NCBI GenBank assembly: GCA_947626475.1
Contig: CANQSK010000001.1
Coordinates: 1-64,000 of the forward strand
Length of the DNA: 64,000 bases
Reading direction: 5' to 3'
Source of the DNA: an uncultured Lachnospiraceae bacterium
Lineage (GTDB): Bacteria > Bacillota > Clostridia > Lachnospirales > Lachnospiraceae
Below the pieces are notes generated by a model. The model had not been told where the DNA came from, made no database searches, and was given only the letters and a program-made list of their open reading frames with translations. A program made the translations under genes and the position numbers. Below, one piece after another: positions 1 to 11,111 of this stretch. Every line of letters starts with the position of its first letter. Within the stretch, counting starts at the first letter, position 1.

Positions 1-1
1 G

Positions 2-592
2 GAGAACAACCGGCTGACAGCGGAGCAGTTTGAGCTGGACAGGCTTCGCAAGCTGTACGATCTGGACCAGGAATACATGCAGTATCAGAAGACGGCGGCC
101 CGTGTGATCGCCAATGATTCCGGAGACTGGTTCCAGGTGTTTCGGGTAGACAAGGGCTCCGCGGACGGCATACAGGCCGGCAACAATGTAATGGCAGGCG
201 GCGGCCTGGTGGGCATTGTAACGGATGTGGGGGCGCATTACGCCACCGTCCGTTCCATCATTGATGATTCCAGCCGTGTCAGCGCCATGGCCCTTCAGTC
301 GGGAGACATCTGCCTGGTAGGAGGTGATCTGACCCTGTACCAGGACGGACGGCTTACCATTTCCCAGATTCAGCCCGGGGCGGACATAAAGGACGGTGAC
401 CGGATCGTCACCTCCAATATCAGCTCCACCTTTCTTCCGGGAATCCTGATCGGCTACGCCAAGGACATTACCCTGGACAGCAATCAGCTGACCAGCTCAG
501 GGTATCTGGTTCCTGTGGCCGAATTCAGCAATCTGCGGGAAGTCCTGATCATTACGGACATGAAAGAGACGTCCGATCCGGAGGTGGAGTAG
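2..592 (+). CDS. mreC: Rod shape-determining protein MreC (5' truncated by window edge)
   Basis: Open frame runs from base 2 (ENNRLTAEQFELDRLRKLYDLDQEY) into the 77..592 ORF; MreC-like core; followed by mreD. Confidence 0.9.
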   Translation, partial: ENNRLTAEQFELDRLRKLYDLDQEYMQYQKTAARVIANDSGDWFQVFRVDKGSADGIQAGNNVMAGGGLVGIVTDVGAHYATVRSIIDDSSRVSAMALQSGDICLVGGDLTLYQDGRLTISQIQPGADIKDGDRIVTSNISSTFLPGILIGYAKDITLDSNQLTSSGYLVPVAEFSNLREVLIITDMKETSDPEVE

Positions 593-595
593 TTT

Positions 596-1114
596 ATGGC
601 GCGGGCGCTTATTAATCTGGCCCTTATCATAGCGGCTTTTACAGTCCAGAACTGTGTATTTCCGCTGATTCCGTTTCTCTCAGCTTCCCCTAACCTGCTT
701 CTGATCCTGACCTTCTCCTTCGGCTTCATCGAGGGCAGAAGAGCGGGAATGCTTTACGGCGTCCTGGCAGGCGTTCTGCTGGATCTGTTTTACAGCGGCC
801 CCTTCGGGTTCTATACGCTGTTTTACGTATATGTCGGTTATCTGAACGGAATCTGCACGGAGTATTATTACGAGGATTACATTACCCTTCCCCTGATACT
901 GAGCGTAGTCAATGAACTGGCATATAATCTGTATGTCTACGTGTTCCGTTTCCTGATTCGGGGCAGGCTGGATTTTTTGTATTATCTTCGGGAGCTGATC
1001 ATTCCGGAGACGATTTTTACTGTTGTGACGACTCTGTTCCTTTACCGTTTTCTGCTGTACATCGACAGGAAGCTGAAGGAATATGAAAGCGGGAGGGATA
1101 CGACCCTTGTTTAA
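596..1114 (+). CDS. mreD: Rod shape-determining protein MreD
   Basis: Hydrophobic ~170 aa protein directly after mreC. Confidence 0.88.
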   Translation: MARALINLALIIAAFTVQNCVFPLIPFLSASPNLLLILTFSFGFIEGRRAGMLYGVLAGVLLDLFYSGPFGFYTLFYVYVGYLNGICTEYYYEDYITLPLILSVVNELAYNLYVYVFRFLIRGRLDFLYYLRELIIPETIFTVVTTLFLYRFLLYIDRKLKEYESGRDTTLV

Positions 1115-3991
1115 AGAACTGCTGGAATTATGTCTGGATATGGTGAAGCGTGTGGTGACCTCCAGGATTTTTCTTCTGTTTCTGGCGTTCACCGGCATGT
1201 TTTTCGTGCTGGTCTGCAAGCTCTTTGACATGCAGATCGTCCATGGGCAGGAATACCTGACCAAATACGTTTCCAAGACCTATCAGACTGTCTATACGCC
1301 CGGTACCAGGGGCAATATTTATGACGCCAACGGCAAGATACTGGCTCACAATGAGCTGGCTTATTCCGTCACCATCCGCGACACGGGCACTTACCGGAAC
1401 AACCAGTCCCTGAACCTGATGCTGTACCAGCTGACCCGCATACTGGAGAATCACGGAGAAAAGGTGGAGTCCAAGCTGGAGCTGGGTTTCGACCAGAACG
1501 GCAGCCTGGTGTATACCTCCACGTCGGAAGCGGCCAGGAAGCGTTTTCTGAGGGATTATTACGGCCTCAGCTCTGTGGACAAACTGGATGATCCCGATGG
1601 CAGGTATCCGTCAGCGGTCACGGCGGAGGAACTGTTTTCGCAGATCAAATCCTCCCAGCGCTACGATCTGGACGGACTGAAGGACAAGGACGGGAACCCC
1701 ATGGTCCTCTCAGACCGGGAAGCCCTGCAGATCGCTCACATCCGGTACGGCCTGTCCCTGACGTCCTACCGCAAATATGAGATCATTACCGTTGCCAACA
1801 ACATTTCCCAGGAGACGGTGGCGGACGTTTCCGAGCATATGGCAGACCTGGACGGCGTGGCGATCGCTGAGTCCACGGTCCGCGTCTATGACGACGCCGT
1901 CTATTTCGCCCCCATCATCGGCTACACCGGAAAAGTGCAGACGGATCAATTGGCTTCCCTCCAGGAAAAAGACCCGTATTACGACGCCAACGACGTGGTG
2001 GGCCGCACGGGGATCGAGGCCTCCATGGAATCAGTCCTTCACGGCCAGAAAGGCATTACCAATATGTTTGTGGACAGCTACGGGCAGATCCTGCAGGTGG
2101 AAGACAACTCCACGGAGCCGGTGGCTGGGAAGGATATTTATCTGACCATTGACGGCGATCTGCAGAAGGGTATTTATCACCTGCTGGAACAGCAGTTGGC
2201 CGGCGTTTTGGTGTCCCATCTGGTAAACCGCGATGTGGAGGAGGATGAGAACCGGGATTCCAGTAAGATTCAGATTCCCATCAAGGACGCCTATTATCAG
2301 CTGATCAACAATAACGTCCTGTCCCTCAGCCATCTGGAGGATCCGGAGGCCGATGGGGTTGAGCAGGCGATCTATCAGAAATTCGCGTCGGAGCAGGCTC
2401 GGATTCTCCAGGCGATCGAAAGCTGCCTGGACGATCCCGGCAGTCCTCCCATGTCGGATCTTCCGGAGGATATGAAAGCCTACATGAATTATATCTATTC
2501 CTTCCTCACCGGGGAAACTGTGGGAATCATCCAGAGAGACAAGATCGACCCGGAAGCCCGGAGGCTGTGGCCTGGAATGAGGGGAGCATCAGCCTGAGGG
2601 ACTATCTTTACGCCGGCATTTCCGGGAACTGGGTGGACACCACCAAGCTGGAGACGGAGAGCAGGTATTCCAATTCCGACGAGAGCTTCCGCACCCTGAA
2701 GGAATATGTGCTGTCCCAGCTGGCCCACGACACCAACTTTACCAAGCGGATCTACCGTTATCTGGTCAATCAGGATATCGTTACCGGCCGTGAGCTGTGC
2801 CTGGCCCTTTACTCCCAGGGAATCCTTCCCTACGACGAGCAGGAGATCGGGCGGTTGGCGGCGGGAGGAGAGGACTATACCTTCGATTTCATGATTAACA
2901 AGATCAGCAGCCTGGAGATCACGCCGGCCCAGCTGGCGCTGGATCCCTGTACGGCAGGATGCACGGTGACGGATGTCCATACCGGCAAGGTGCTGGCCAT
3001 GGTCACCTATCCCAGCTATGACAATAACCGGATGTCCGGTACAGTGGACGCTGTCTATTTCAACCAGCTGAACAACGACCTGTCCCGGCCCTTCTACAAC
3101 AACGCGACTCAGGCCCTGAAGGCCCCGGGCTCCACCTTTAAGCCCATCACGGCCATTGCCGCCCTGGAGGAGGGCGTCATATCCATATACGATCATATCA
3201 ACTGTACCGGCCGTTATGACGAGGTGGCCAACCCCATCCGCTGCTGGATCTATCCGGGCCACCACGGAGAGCTGAATATGGCCGAGGCCATCCAGAACTC
3301 CTGCAACTACTATTTTGTTGAGGTCGCCCACCGGCTCTCTACCGATGAGGACGGAGTCTATTCTACGGATACGGGCCTGAGGACGATCCAGAAATACGCG
3401 GCCATGTTCGGACTGGATCATACGTCCGGCATTGAGATAGAGGAGAATTCTCCCAGCATTTCCAACGAGGACCCGGAGCGTTCCGCCATGGGACAGGGTA
3501 CTCACGCCTACACCAACGTTCAGCTGGCCCGCTATGTATCCGCCCTGGCCAACCGGGGAACTGTTTTTGAGCTGAGCCTGATCGACCATATTTCCACTTC
3601 CGGCGGCCAGGTAGTCCAGGAATATGAACCCCGGATCTCCAACCACGTGGAAGTGGCGGATTCCACCTGGGATACGGTGCAGACCGGCATGAGAAACGTA
3701 GTGGCCCTGGGTTCCATCAAAGGGATTTTCCGGGACCTTCAGGTCAATATTGCCGGAAAGACCGGTACGGCCCAGGAGAACTCCCGGGGCAACCACGCAT
3801 TCTTTATTTCCTACGGCCCCTATGAGAGCCCGGAGATCAGCGTGACCGTAAATATCCCTTACGGCTACAGTTCGTCTGAGGCGGCCGCCGTGGCCAAGAA
3901 CGTGTATTCCCTGTATTACGGATATACGGATCTTGATTATATCATGAATACCGGCGCACTTGACGCCACCAATATTGTTGTCGGAGACTAA
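1083..3991 (+). pseudogene. Penicillin-binding protein 2 (MrdA-like), split by a frameshift near 2560
   Basis: ORF 1083..2597 carries the N-terminal PBP dimerisation part; ORF 2567..3991 carries the transpeptidase domain (STFK, KTGTAQ). Adding one base near 2560 joins them as ...DPEAREAVAWNEGSISLRDYLYAG... Confidence 0.85.
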
Positions 3992-4008
3992 TTTCAAGAC
4001 AGTGGGGT

Positions 4009-4668
4009 GTGTTTATGAAAAACAATGTGGTTATCAAAAGCAACCGGTCCGGGATGACGGTCATTCTGGACCCGGAAGTACCATACGAGCAGCTGCTTTC
4101 CGACGTGGCAAAAAAATTCGGCGAGACAGCCAAATTCTGGGGTTCGGTCCAGATGACCCTGACCCTGGCGGGCAAGCCGCTGACGCCGGAGCAGGAGTTT
4201 CAGATGATCAATGTGATCACCTCCAATTCCGAGATTGAGATTCTCTGCCTGCTGGATCAGGACCTGGAAAGAACCTCCCGCTGCGAGAAAGCCCTCAACG
4301 ACAAACTGATGGAGCTTTCCGCCGCCACCGGCCAGTTCTTCAGGGGGAATCTGAACTCCGGGGAAACATTGGAGTCCGAGTACAGCATTGTGGTCATCGG
4401 CAATGTGGAGGCAGGGGCCAGGGTGATCTCCAAGGGAAACGTGGTAGTCATCGGAGACCTGAGGGGATCCGTCACGGCGGGAGTTTCCGGCAACGCCGAT
4501 GCCTGCGTGGCCGCCCTGGATATGGCGCCTTCCCAGCTGAAGATCGCCGGCTATCAGGCCCCATGCTCCGATAAAGGGAAGCGGCTGGCCAGGGGACCGG
4601 TGATGGTCACTGTCGAAAACGGAGAGATTTGTGTCAAAAGTATGAAAAAAAGTTTTTTCCAAAGATAA
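4009..4668 (+). CDS. minC: Septum site-determining protein MinC
   Basis: C-terminal beta-helix motif (VVIGNVEAGARVISKGNVVVIGDLRG); followed by minD and minE. Confidence 0.92.
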   Translation: MFMKNNVVIKSNRSGMTVILDPEVPYEQLLSDVAKKFGETAKFWGSVQMTLTLAGKPLTPEQEFQMINVITSNSEIEILCLLDQDLERTSRCEKALNDKLMELSAATGQFFRGNLNSGETLESEYSIVVIGNVEAGARVISKGNVVVIGDLRGSVTAGVSGNADACVAALDMAPSQLKIAGYQAPCSDKGKRLARGPVMVTVENGEICVKSMKKSFFQR

Positions 4669-4748
4669 AAATTCAAATAATACTGGAAATCTTCCGAGAG
4701 ATAATGTAGAATATTCGTGACAGGCATTTATTGCAGGAGGAATTGGAT

Positions 4749-5540
4749 ATGAGTGAAGTCATAGTAATTACCTCCGGAAAAGGCGGGGTGGGAAAAACCA
4801 CAACCTCTGCCAACATTGGGACAGGCCTTGCGATGCTTGGAAGGCGCACGGTGATGATCGATACGGATATCGGTCTCCGCAATCTGGATGTGGTCATGGG
4901 ACTGGAAAACCGGATTGTCTATAACCTGGTGGATGTGGTAGAGGGAAACTGCAGAATGAAGCAGGCCCTGATGAAAGACAAAAGATACCCGAATCTTTTT
5001 TTACTTCCGTCGGCCCAGACAAGGGATAAGACAGCAGTAAATCCTGAACAGATGATAAAGCTGATCGACGACTTAAGAGACGATTTCGACTACATACTAT
5101 TGGACTGCCCCGCGGGAATCGAACAGGGTTTCCGGAACGCGGTGGCAGGAGCAGACAGAGCGCTGGTGGTTACCACGCCGGAGGTATCCGCCATCCGGGA
5201 CGCGGACCGAATCATCGGCCTTCTGGAAAATTACGAGATGAAGAGCATCCACCTGATCGTCAACCGAATCCGTCCGGATATGGTCCGGAGAGGCGATATG
5301 ATGTCTGTGGATGACGTAATGGATATCCTGGCGGTTCCTCTTCTGGGGGCGATTCCCGATGACGAAGCCATCGTGATCTCCACCAACCAGGGAGAACCTC
5401 TGGCCGGAACCGACACTCCGTCGGGACAGGCCTATCTGGATATCTGCAAGAGGCTGTTGGGAGAGGAAGTTCCGCTGACCATGCCGAATCTGTCCCGCGG
5501 CCTGATTTACAGGCTGACCGGCTTCCTCAGAAGGGCTTAG
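4749..5540 (+). CDS. minD: Septum site-determining ATPase MinD
   Basis: MSEVIVITSGKGGVGKTTTSANIG; RBS aggagg upstream of ATG 4749. Confidence 0.97.
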   Translation: MSEVIVITSGKGGVGKTTTSANIGTGLAMLGRRTVMIDTDIGLRNLDVVMGLENRIVYNLVDVVEGNCRMKQALMKDKRYPNLFLLPSAQTRDKTAVNPEQMIKLIDDLRDDFDYILLDCPAGIEQGFRNAVAGADRALVVTTPEVSAIRDADRIIGLLENYEMKSIHLIVNRIRPDMVRRGDMMSVDDVMDILAVPLLGAIPDDEAIVISTNQGEPLAGTDTPSGQAYLDICKRLLGEEVPLTMPNLSRGLIYRLTGFLRRA

Positions 5541-5549
5541 GAGGCGGTT

Positions 5550-5828
5550 ATGGAACGGATTCCTGTTCTGCGAAAGAGAAGATCGGGAGAGATTGCCTGC
5601 AGGCGGCTGAAATTTCTTCTGATAACGGACAAGACGGGAATCGCGCCGGAGCTTCTGGACATGCTCAGACACGACCTCTGCCGTGTCCTGTCCAGATATA
5701 TGGAGGTAAGGCCGGAGGAACTGGAAGTGACGGTAACCAACGCCTCCCTCCGGGAAGATACCGGCCTTCTGCCGGTTCTTTACACGCGGATACCCATAAA
5801 GAGCCTGAATGGTAAGGGGATTTTATAA
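5550..5828 (+). CDS. minE: Cell division topological specificity factor MinE
   Basis: Position after minD; MinE-like C-terminus. Confidence 0.88.
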   Translation: MERIPVLRKRRSGEIACRRLKFLLITDKTGIAPELLDMLRHDLCRVLSRYMEVRPEELEVTVTNASLREDTGLLPVLYTRIPIKSLNGKGIL

Positions 5829-5830
5829 AC

Positions 5831-6952
5831 ATGCTGTTTGATTACAATTTCAGAAGATACAATCTGCGCCTGCTGCTTTACATGCTGGCACTGAGCGTTG
5901 TCGGGCTTCTTTCTATCTGGAGCGCGACCAATCAGAATCAAAGTACCTTAAACAAACAGATACTGGGGATCGTAGTCGGTCTGGTAATTGCTGTCGTCCT
6001 GTCGCTCATCGATTACCACCGGCTGCTTTCCTTCCGCTGGATCATATATGGGGGATGCGTGGCCTTCCTTCTGTCAGTGCTTCTGTTCGGAAGAGCCCGC
6101 GGCATCGCTACCAGATGGCTGGTGCTTCCGGTCATCGGTCAGATTCAGCCATCGGAGTTTGTCAAGATCGGCCTGATCCTGTTTTTTGCCTGGTATTTTC
6201 AAAAATACGAGGAAAAGATGAACAAAGTGTCCGTCATAAGCATGGCCGCTCTTTTGTTCATGTTTCCCGCGTATCTGATCTTTGAGCAGCCGAATCTGTC
6301 CACCGCGCTGGTGCTTGCCGTCGTGGTGGCCGTGATCGTGTTTTCCGCGGGAGTCAGCTACCGATGGATCCTGGGCGTGCTGGCAGTGGTAGTTCCGGGG
6401 ATCGCGCTGCTCATGTACCTGCTTCAGAAGGGAATGATTCCCTTTCTGCAGGGGTATCAGGCCAACCGTATTCTTGCCTGGATCGATCCCGAGAAGTATT
6501 CGGATACCTTTTACCAGCAGGAAAACTCCATCATGGCCATCGGTTCCGGCCAGCTCTGGGGAAAGGGCTGGAACAACACGGATATCATATCCGTTAAGAC
6601 CGGCAATTTCCTTGTGGAAGAGCAGAATGACTTTATCTTTGCCATAATCGGAGAGGAGTTCGGGTTTGTCGGCGCAGTTATCGTCATCATCCTGTATCTT
6701 CTGCTGATCTATGAATGTCTGGTTATGGCCATGCGGACCATCGATCTGTCAGGGCGCCTGATCTGTGTAGGAATGGCGACCCTGATCGGATTTCAAAGCT
6801 TCGCCAATATTGCGGTAGCAACGGCGATCTTTCCCAACACCGGCCTGCCTCTGCCTTTTATCAGTTCCGGTGTAAGCTCCCTGCTGAGTCTCTTTATCGG
6901 CATGGGAGTGGTACTAAATGTAGGATTACAGCGCAGATTCAACAACGAATGA
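5831..6952 (+). CDS. rodA: FtsW/RodA/SpoVE family SEDS protein, probably RodA
   Basis: SEDS motifs (QPSEFVKIGLILFFAWY, GLPLPFISSGVSSLLS). Confidence 0.9.
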   Translation: MLFDYNFRRYNLRLLLYMLALSVVGLLSIWSATNQNQSTLNKQILGIVVGLVIAVVLSLIDYHRLLSFRWIIYGGCVAFLLSVLLFGRARGIATRWLVLPVIGQIQPSEFVKIGLILFFAWYFQKYEEKMNKVSVISMAALLFMFPAYLIFEQPNLSTALVLAVVVAVIVFSAGVSYRWILGVLAVVVPGIALLMYLLQKGMIPFLQGYQANRILAWIDPEKYSDTFYQQENSIMAIGSGQLWGKGWNNTDIISVKTGNFLVEEQNDFIFAIIGEEFGFVGAVIVIILYLLLIYECLVMAMRTIDLSGRLICVGMATLIGFQSFANIAVATAIFPNTGLPLPFISSGVSSLLSLFIGMGVVLNVGLQRRFNNE

Positions 6953-6969
6953 AGGAGGAAGGAGCTTAC

Positions 6970-7365
6970 ATGAACGTAGGTTTGATTGCCCACGATTCCA
7001 AGAAAAAGCTCATGCAGAATTTTTGTATCGCTTATCGGGGGATTTTAAGTAAAAACACGCTTTTCGCCACTGGGACGACAGGTCGTCTGATCGAGGAAGT
7101 GACGAATCTGTCGATTCACAAATATCTGGCCGGTCATCTGGGCGGGACCGAGCAGATGTGCACCGACATTGAGCAGAACCAGCTGGATCTGGTTATTTTC
7201 CTGCGGGAGCCGGTGTCCCCCAAGAGAACGGACCCGGACAGCAGCAGTATTATACGCATGTGCGACCTTCACAACATTCCGATCGCCACCAACCTTGCCA
7301 CGGGAGAACTCCTGGTCAAGGCCCTGGAACGCGGAGATCTGGAGTGGAGGGAAATGTATAAGTAG
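6970..7365 (+). CDS. mgsA: Methylglyoxal synthase
   Basis: MNVGLIAHDSKKKLM..., FATGTTG, NIPIATNLATGE; start at 6970 after RBS. Confidence 0.95.
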   Translation: MNVGLIAHDSKKKLMQNFCIAYRGILSKNTLFATGTTGRLIEEVTNLSIHKYLAGHLGGTEQMCTDIEQNQLDLVIFLREPVSPKRTDPDSSSIIRMCDLHNIPIATNLATGELLVKALERGDLEWREMYK

Positions 7366-7380
7366 GAGCAGGAAATCAAT

Positions 7381-8343
7381 ATGAAACCAGTAAACATGGC
7401 TGCTGCCGTATTGTGCCTTCTGCCGGCGGTTCTGACCGCGGGATGCGCCCAGAGGGAGCTTGCCGCGCCTTATTCCTTTGAAGAGCAGGCGTTTTCCATT
7501 CCCTGCGAGGTGGATGATCTGGGTACGCTGATGGCAGCGGATTTGTGCGTGGTGGAGGATGAAGCCGCATTTTCCCGGGACGAACTGGATTCGGAGGCGG
7601 GTGCCATATTCGACCTTTCGGGAGAACAGGTCCTGTACAGCAAAAACGCCTTTGAACGGCTGTATCCGGCCAGCATTACCAAGATCATGACCGCCATGAT
7701 TGCCATCAAATACGGCAATCTTTCCGACATGGTAACGGTCACGGAGGACGCGGTCATCACAGAGCCCGGCGCTTCCCTGTGCAAGATCAAGCCGGGCGAC
7801 CAGCTGACGCTGGAGCAGCTTCTGTACGGTCTGATGCTGCCCTCCGGCAATGACGCAGGAGCCGCCATCGCGGTACATATGGCGGGAAGCATTGAAGCCT
7901 TCGCGGATATGATGAACCGGGAGGCCCAGTCCCTGGGGGCGACGGGAACCCATTTTGTAAATCCCCACGGGCTGACGGATGAAAATCACTATACGACGGC
8001 TTACGATCTGTATCTGATCTACAATGAAGCCCTGAAGCTTCCGAAATTCCGCGAGATAACCGGCACGGTTTCCTACGAGGCGTCCTATACGGACAAGGAC
8101 GGCCAGCCGGTGAATCAGACCTGGAAGGGGAGCAATTACTACATGCTGGGCAAGAGGGAAGCTCCCGACGGCATTACGGTGTTTTCCAGCAAGACCGGGA
8201 CCACCCAGGCTGCCGGCAACTGCCTGATCATGGCCTGCCGGGACACGCAGAACAGGGAGTATGTATCGGTTGTGCTGAAAGCCAACGGCAGAGACAAGCT
8301 GTATGACAACATGACAAAGTTAATTTCCAAAATCGGCAATTAA
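7381..8343 (+). CDS. D-alanyl-D-alanine carboxypeptidase (serine-type, DacA/DacF-like)
   Basis: SITKIMTAMIAI (SxxK), SGNDAG (SxN), KTGTT; lipobox-like LTAGC N-terminus. Confidence 0.92.
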   Translation: MKPVNMAAAVLCLLPAVLTAGCAQRELAAPYSFEEQAFSIPCEVDDLGTLMAADLCVVEDEAAFSRDELDSEAGAIFDLSGEQVLYSKNAFERLYPASITKIMTAMIAIKYGNLSDMVTVTEDAVITEPGASLCKIKPGDQLTLEQLLYGLMLPSGNDAGAAIAVHMAGSIEAFADMMNREAQSLGATGTHFVNPHGLTDENHYTTAYDLYLIYNEALKLPKFREITGTVSYEASYTDKDGQPVNQTWKGSNYYMLGKREAPDGITVFSSKTGTTQAAGNCLIMACRDTQNREYVSVVLKANGRDKLYDNMTKLISKIGN

Positions 8344-8438
8344 TGATTGCCTTTTTTACCGGCTTCGTCTATAATTGAAGTGAAATCAAATTACTTTCTA
8401 TACAAAACCAGTAAACTAACTTAAGGAGGACAAAAAGT

Positions 8439-8858
8439 ATGGTGCAGATTATTGCAGGAGATAAGGGTAAGGGAAAGACAAAGCATCTGTTGGATAGAGC
8501 CAACGCGGCGATCAAGGAAGCAAACGGCTCTATCGTTTATCTGGATAAAAGTTCCAAGCACATGTATGAGTTGAGCAACAAGATCCGTCTGATTAATGTC
8601 AAGGGATTTGACATTAACGACAGCTCAGGGTTTATTGGTTTTATCTGCGGCATTATTTCTCAGGATCATGACCTGGAGATGATGTTCCTTGACAGCTTTC
8701 TGAAGCTGGCCTGCCTGGAGGGACAGGATATTACCGGGACTGTGACGGAGCTGGACAAGATCGGAGAGAAGTTCCACATCACCTTCGTGCTCAGTGTATC
8801 CATGGACGCGGAGAAGCTTCCTGAGTCTGTGAAGGACAAGGTCATCGTAGCCCTGTAA
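8439..8858 (+). CDS. Small conserved P-loop protein of unknown function
   Basis: 139 aa with Walker A-like GDKGKGKTK; strong RBS. Confidence 0.7.
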   Translation: MVQIIAGDKGKGKTKHLLDRANAAIKEANGSIVYLDKSSKHMYELSNKIRLINVKGFDINDSSGFIGFICGIISQDHDLEMMFLDSFLKLACLEGQDITGTVTELDKIGEKFHITFVLSVSMDAEKLPESVKDKVIVAL

Positions 8859-8905
8859 TCCGAGGGACAAAATTACCGCAGTCCTGTGATTTTCTGATAT
8901 TTACG

Positions 8906-8933
8906 AAAGAGCCTGACCGTCAGGCTCTTTTTT
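8906..8933 (+). terminator. Intrinsic terminator
   Basis: AAAGAGCCTGA-ccg-TCAGGCTCTTTTTT. Confidence 0.92.
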
Positions 8934-8936
8934 AAC

Positions 8937-8965
8937 TTGAACTTTTCAGGGAATGCCCTTATAAT
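8937..8965 (+). promoter_or_regulatory. Sigma-A type promoter for the 8995 operon
   Basis: TTGAAC-17 bp-TATAAT. Confidence 0.85.
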
Positions 8966-8994
8966 ACTAGAGGGGAAGGGAGGCATATACCCTG

Positions 8995-10395
8995 ATGGCC
9001 AAAAAGAAAAAAAAGATCATCCGGTATCCCCGCTTTTTCCGGATCAACATCGGAATGCTGATTTTCGCGATGATCTTCGTATACATGGCTTTTTACATTT
9101 ACCAGTACGTAACCAGGCAGAAGGTACAGCCCTATGAGGTGACAGAGGGTTCTATTGTAAATGACAAGAATTTCACCGGCATCGCCTTAAGGCAGGAGAC
9201 CACGGAGTACGCGGCCCAGAGCGGATATATCAACTACTATATCCGGGAGGGCCGGAGAGCTGCCTCCGGTTCCACCATTTATTCCATGGACGAGACGGGA
9301 GAGTTCTCCAGGATCCTGGAGGAAAACGCCCAGTCTCAGCGGCTTCTGACCGATGAGGATCTGCTCAGCGTAAAGAAAGAGCTGTCGGCCTTCAGCACAG
9401 GATATTCGGACGAGGATTTCAGTCAGGTATATGACACCAAGTATTCTCTGGATTCCATGGTTATGGAGTATGCCAATTTCAATTCTCTGTCCAACCAGGA
9501 ACAGCTGGCGTCCCAGATGAACAGCGGCCTGGTTCAGGTCAGTACGCCGGTCAGCGGCGTTATTTCCTACTCCGTTGACGGATTTGAGGACCTGGACGAG
9601 ACGCAGATATCCGAGACCGTTTTTGACCGGAGCCAGTATTCCCGCGCCATCACAAGAGCCGGGGACCTGGTGGAGCAGGGAGCGCCGGTGTACAAGGTCA
9701 TTACCGACGACAACTGGTCTCTGATCTTCCCCTTGTCAGAGCAGGACGTGACGGACTTTGCCGATGAGACAAGCCTGAAGGTTCAGTTCACAAGCCACAG
9801 CCTGACTACGGACGGCGCCTTTTCCATCATCACCGGTACGGACGGAAAGCCCTACGGAAAGCTGGATTTCACAAAATACATGGTTCAGTTCATTTCCGAC
9901 CGTTACATCAGCTTCCGGGTAATGATGCAGGTGGCGGAGGGTCTGAAGATTCCGGTCAGCTCGGTCACGGAGAAAAACTTTTATCTGGTGCCTGTGGATT
10001 ACCTGACCACCGGCGGAGACAGCGACCAGGAGGGCTTCAACAAGGAGGTTTACTCTGAGGCCGGCACCTCCGCTGTGTTCGTTCCCACCACCATTTACTA
10101 TATGACGGAGGAATACTACTACATAGATACTGGCGACGACCAGGAGATTCACGCCGGGGATTATCTGGTAAAACCCGCCTCCTCAGACCGGTACCAGGTA
10201 GGACCTACCGCGTCTCTTCAGGGCGTTTACAATATCAACAGAGGCTACTCTGTGTTTAAGCAGATTGAGATACTTGCTCAGAATGATGAATTTTACACGG
10301 TTCAGAAGGGAACCAGCTATGGTCTTAATGTCTATGACCATATTGTATTGAATGCCTCCTCCGTTGAACGGGAGGGCGAACTGATCTATCAGTAG
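8995..10395 (+). CDS. HlyD/membrane-fusion-like single-pass membrane protein
   Basis: N-terminal lysine patch and TM helix, then MFP-like beta/lipoyl-like architecture; precedes ylmE-sepF. Confidence 0.65.
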   Translation: MAKKKKKIIRYPRFFRINIGMLIFAMIFVYMAFYIYQYVTRQKVQPYEVTEGSIVNDKNFTGIALRQETTEYAAQSGYINYYIREGRRAASGSTIYSMDETGEFSRILEENAQSQRLLTDEDLLSVKKELSAFSTGYSDEDFSQVYDTKYSLDSMVMEYANFNSLSNQEQLASQMNSGLVQVSTPVSGVISYSVDGFEDLDETQISETVFDRSQYSRAITRAGDLVEQGAPVYKVITDDNWSLIFPLSEQDVTDFADETSLKVQFTSHSLTTDGAFSIITGTDGKPYGKLDFTKYMVQFISDRYISFRVMMQVAEGLKIPVSSVTEKNFYLVPVDYLTTGGDSDQEGFNKEVYSEAGTSAVFVPTTIYYMTEEYYYIDTGDDQEIHAGDYLVKPASSDRYQVGPTASLQGVYNINRGYSVFKQIEILAQNDEFYTVQKGTSYGLNVYDHIVLNASSVEREGELIYQ

Positions 10396-10412
10396 AAAGG
10401 AGCCTGTTATTT

Positions 10413-11096
10413 ATGGTAACAGAACAGTTATACCGGATTCAGGAAAGGATCGCCGAAGCCTGCTCAAGAGCCGGGCGCTCCCCCTCGGAGGTGACGCTGA
10501 TCGCCGTCAGCAAGACCAAGCCGATCCCCATGCTTTCCGAGGCCTATGAAGCCGGGGCCAGGGATTTCGGCGAGAACAAGGTGCAGGAGATACTGAAAAA
10601 GCAGCCTCAGCTTCCGGAGGATATCCGCTGGCACATGATCGGCCATCTTCAGACCAACAAGGTTCGCCAGATCGTGGGAAAGGCCTGTCTGATCCATTCG
10701 GTAGACTCTGTGAAGCTGGCGGAAGAGATTGATAAGGAGTCCGCCAGACAGGGGATCGTCACCCCGATCCTTCTGGAAGTGAACGTGGCGGAAGAGGAGA
10801 GCAAGTTCGGTTTCCGCCTGGAAGAGACGGAAGCTGCCATCGATGAAATGTCGTCCCTGTCCCATATTTTGGTGCGCGGGCTTATGACAATAGCACCTTT
10901 TGTGGAGGACCCGGAGGAAAACAGGCAATTTTTTAGAAAATTACATCAATTTTATGTTGACATGCAAAGCAAAAAAGCTGATAATGTTAGTATGAGTGTT
11001 CTTTCCATGGGAATGACCGGAGACTTTGAGGTAGCAGTTGAGGAAGGCGCAACCATGGTCAGAGTAGGCACCGGTATCTTTGGTGCAAGAGAATAA
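10413..11096 (+). CDS. YggS/YlmE family PLP homeostasis protein
   Basis: LIAVSKTKP, FGENKVQEILKK, HMIGHLQTNKV. Confidence 0.95.
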   Translation: MVTEQLYRIQERIAEACSRAGRSPSEVTLIAVSKTKPIPMLSEAYEAGARDFGENKVQEILKKQPQLPEDIRWHMIGHLQTNKVRQIVGKACLIHSVDSVKLAEEIDKESARQGIVTPILLEVNVAEEESKFGFRLEETEAAIDEMSSLSHILVRGLMTIAPFVEDPEENRQFFRKLHQFYVDMQSKKADNVSMSVLSMGMTGDFEVAVEEGATMVRVGTGIFGARE

Positions 11097-11111
11097 AGGG
11101 AGAATGGATTT

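Noticed and set aside
2550-2600. Programmed ribosomal frameshift in PBP2
   Set aside because: No slippery heptamer or clear downstream structure seen; a missing G is simpler
2495-3997. 500-aa minus-strand ORF opposite PBP2
   Set aside because: Shadow ORF from codon bias on the opposite strand; overlaps a clear transpeptidase domain and has no recognisable domain
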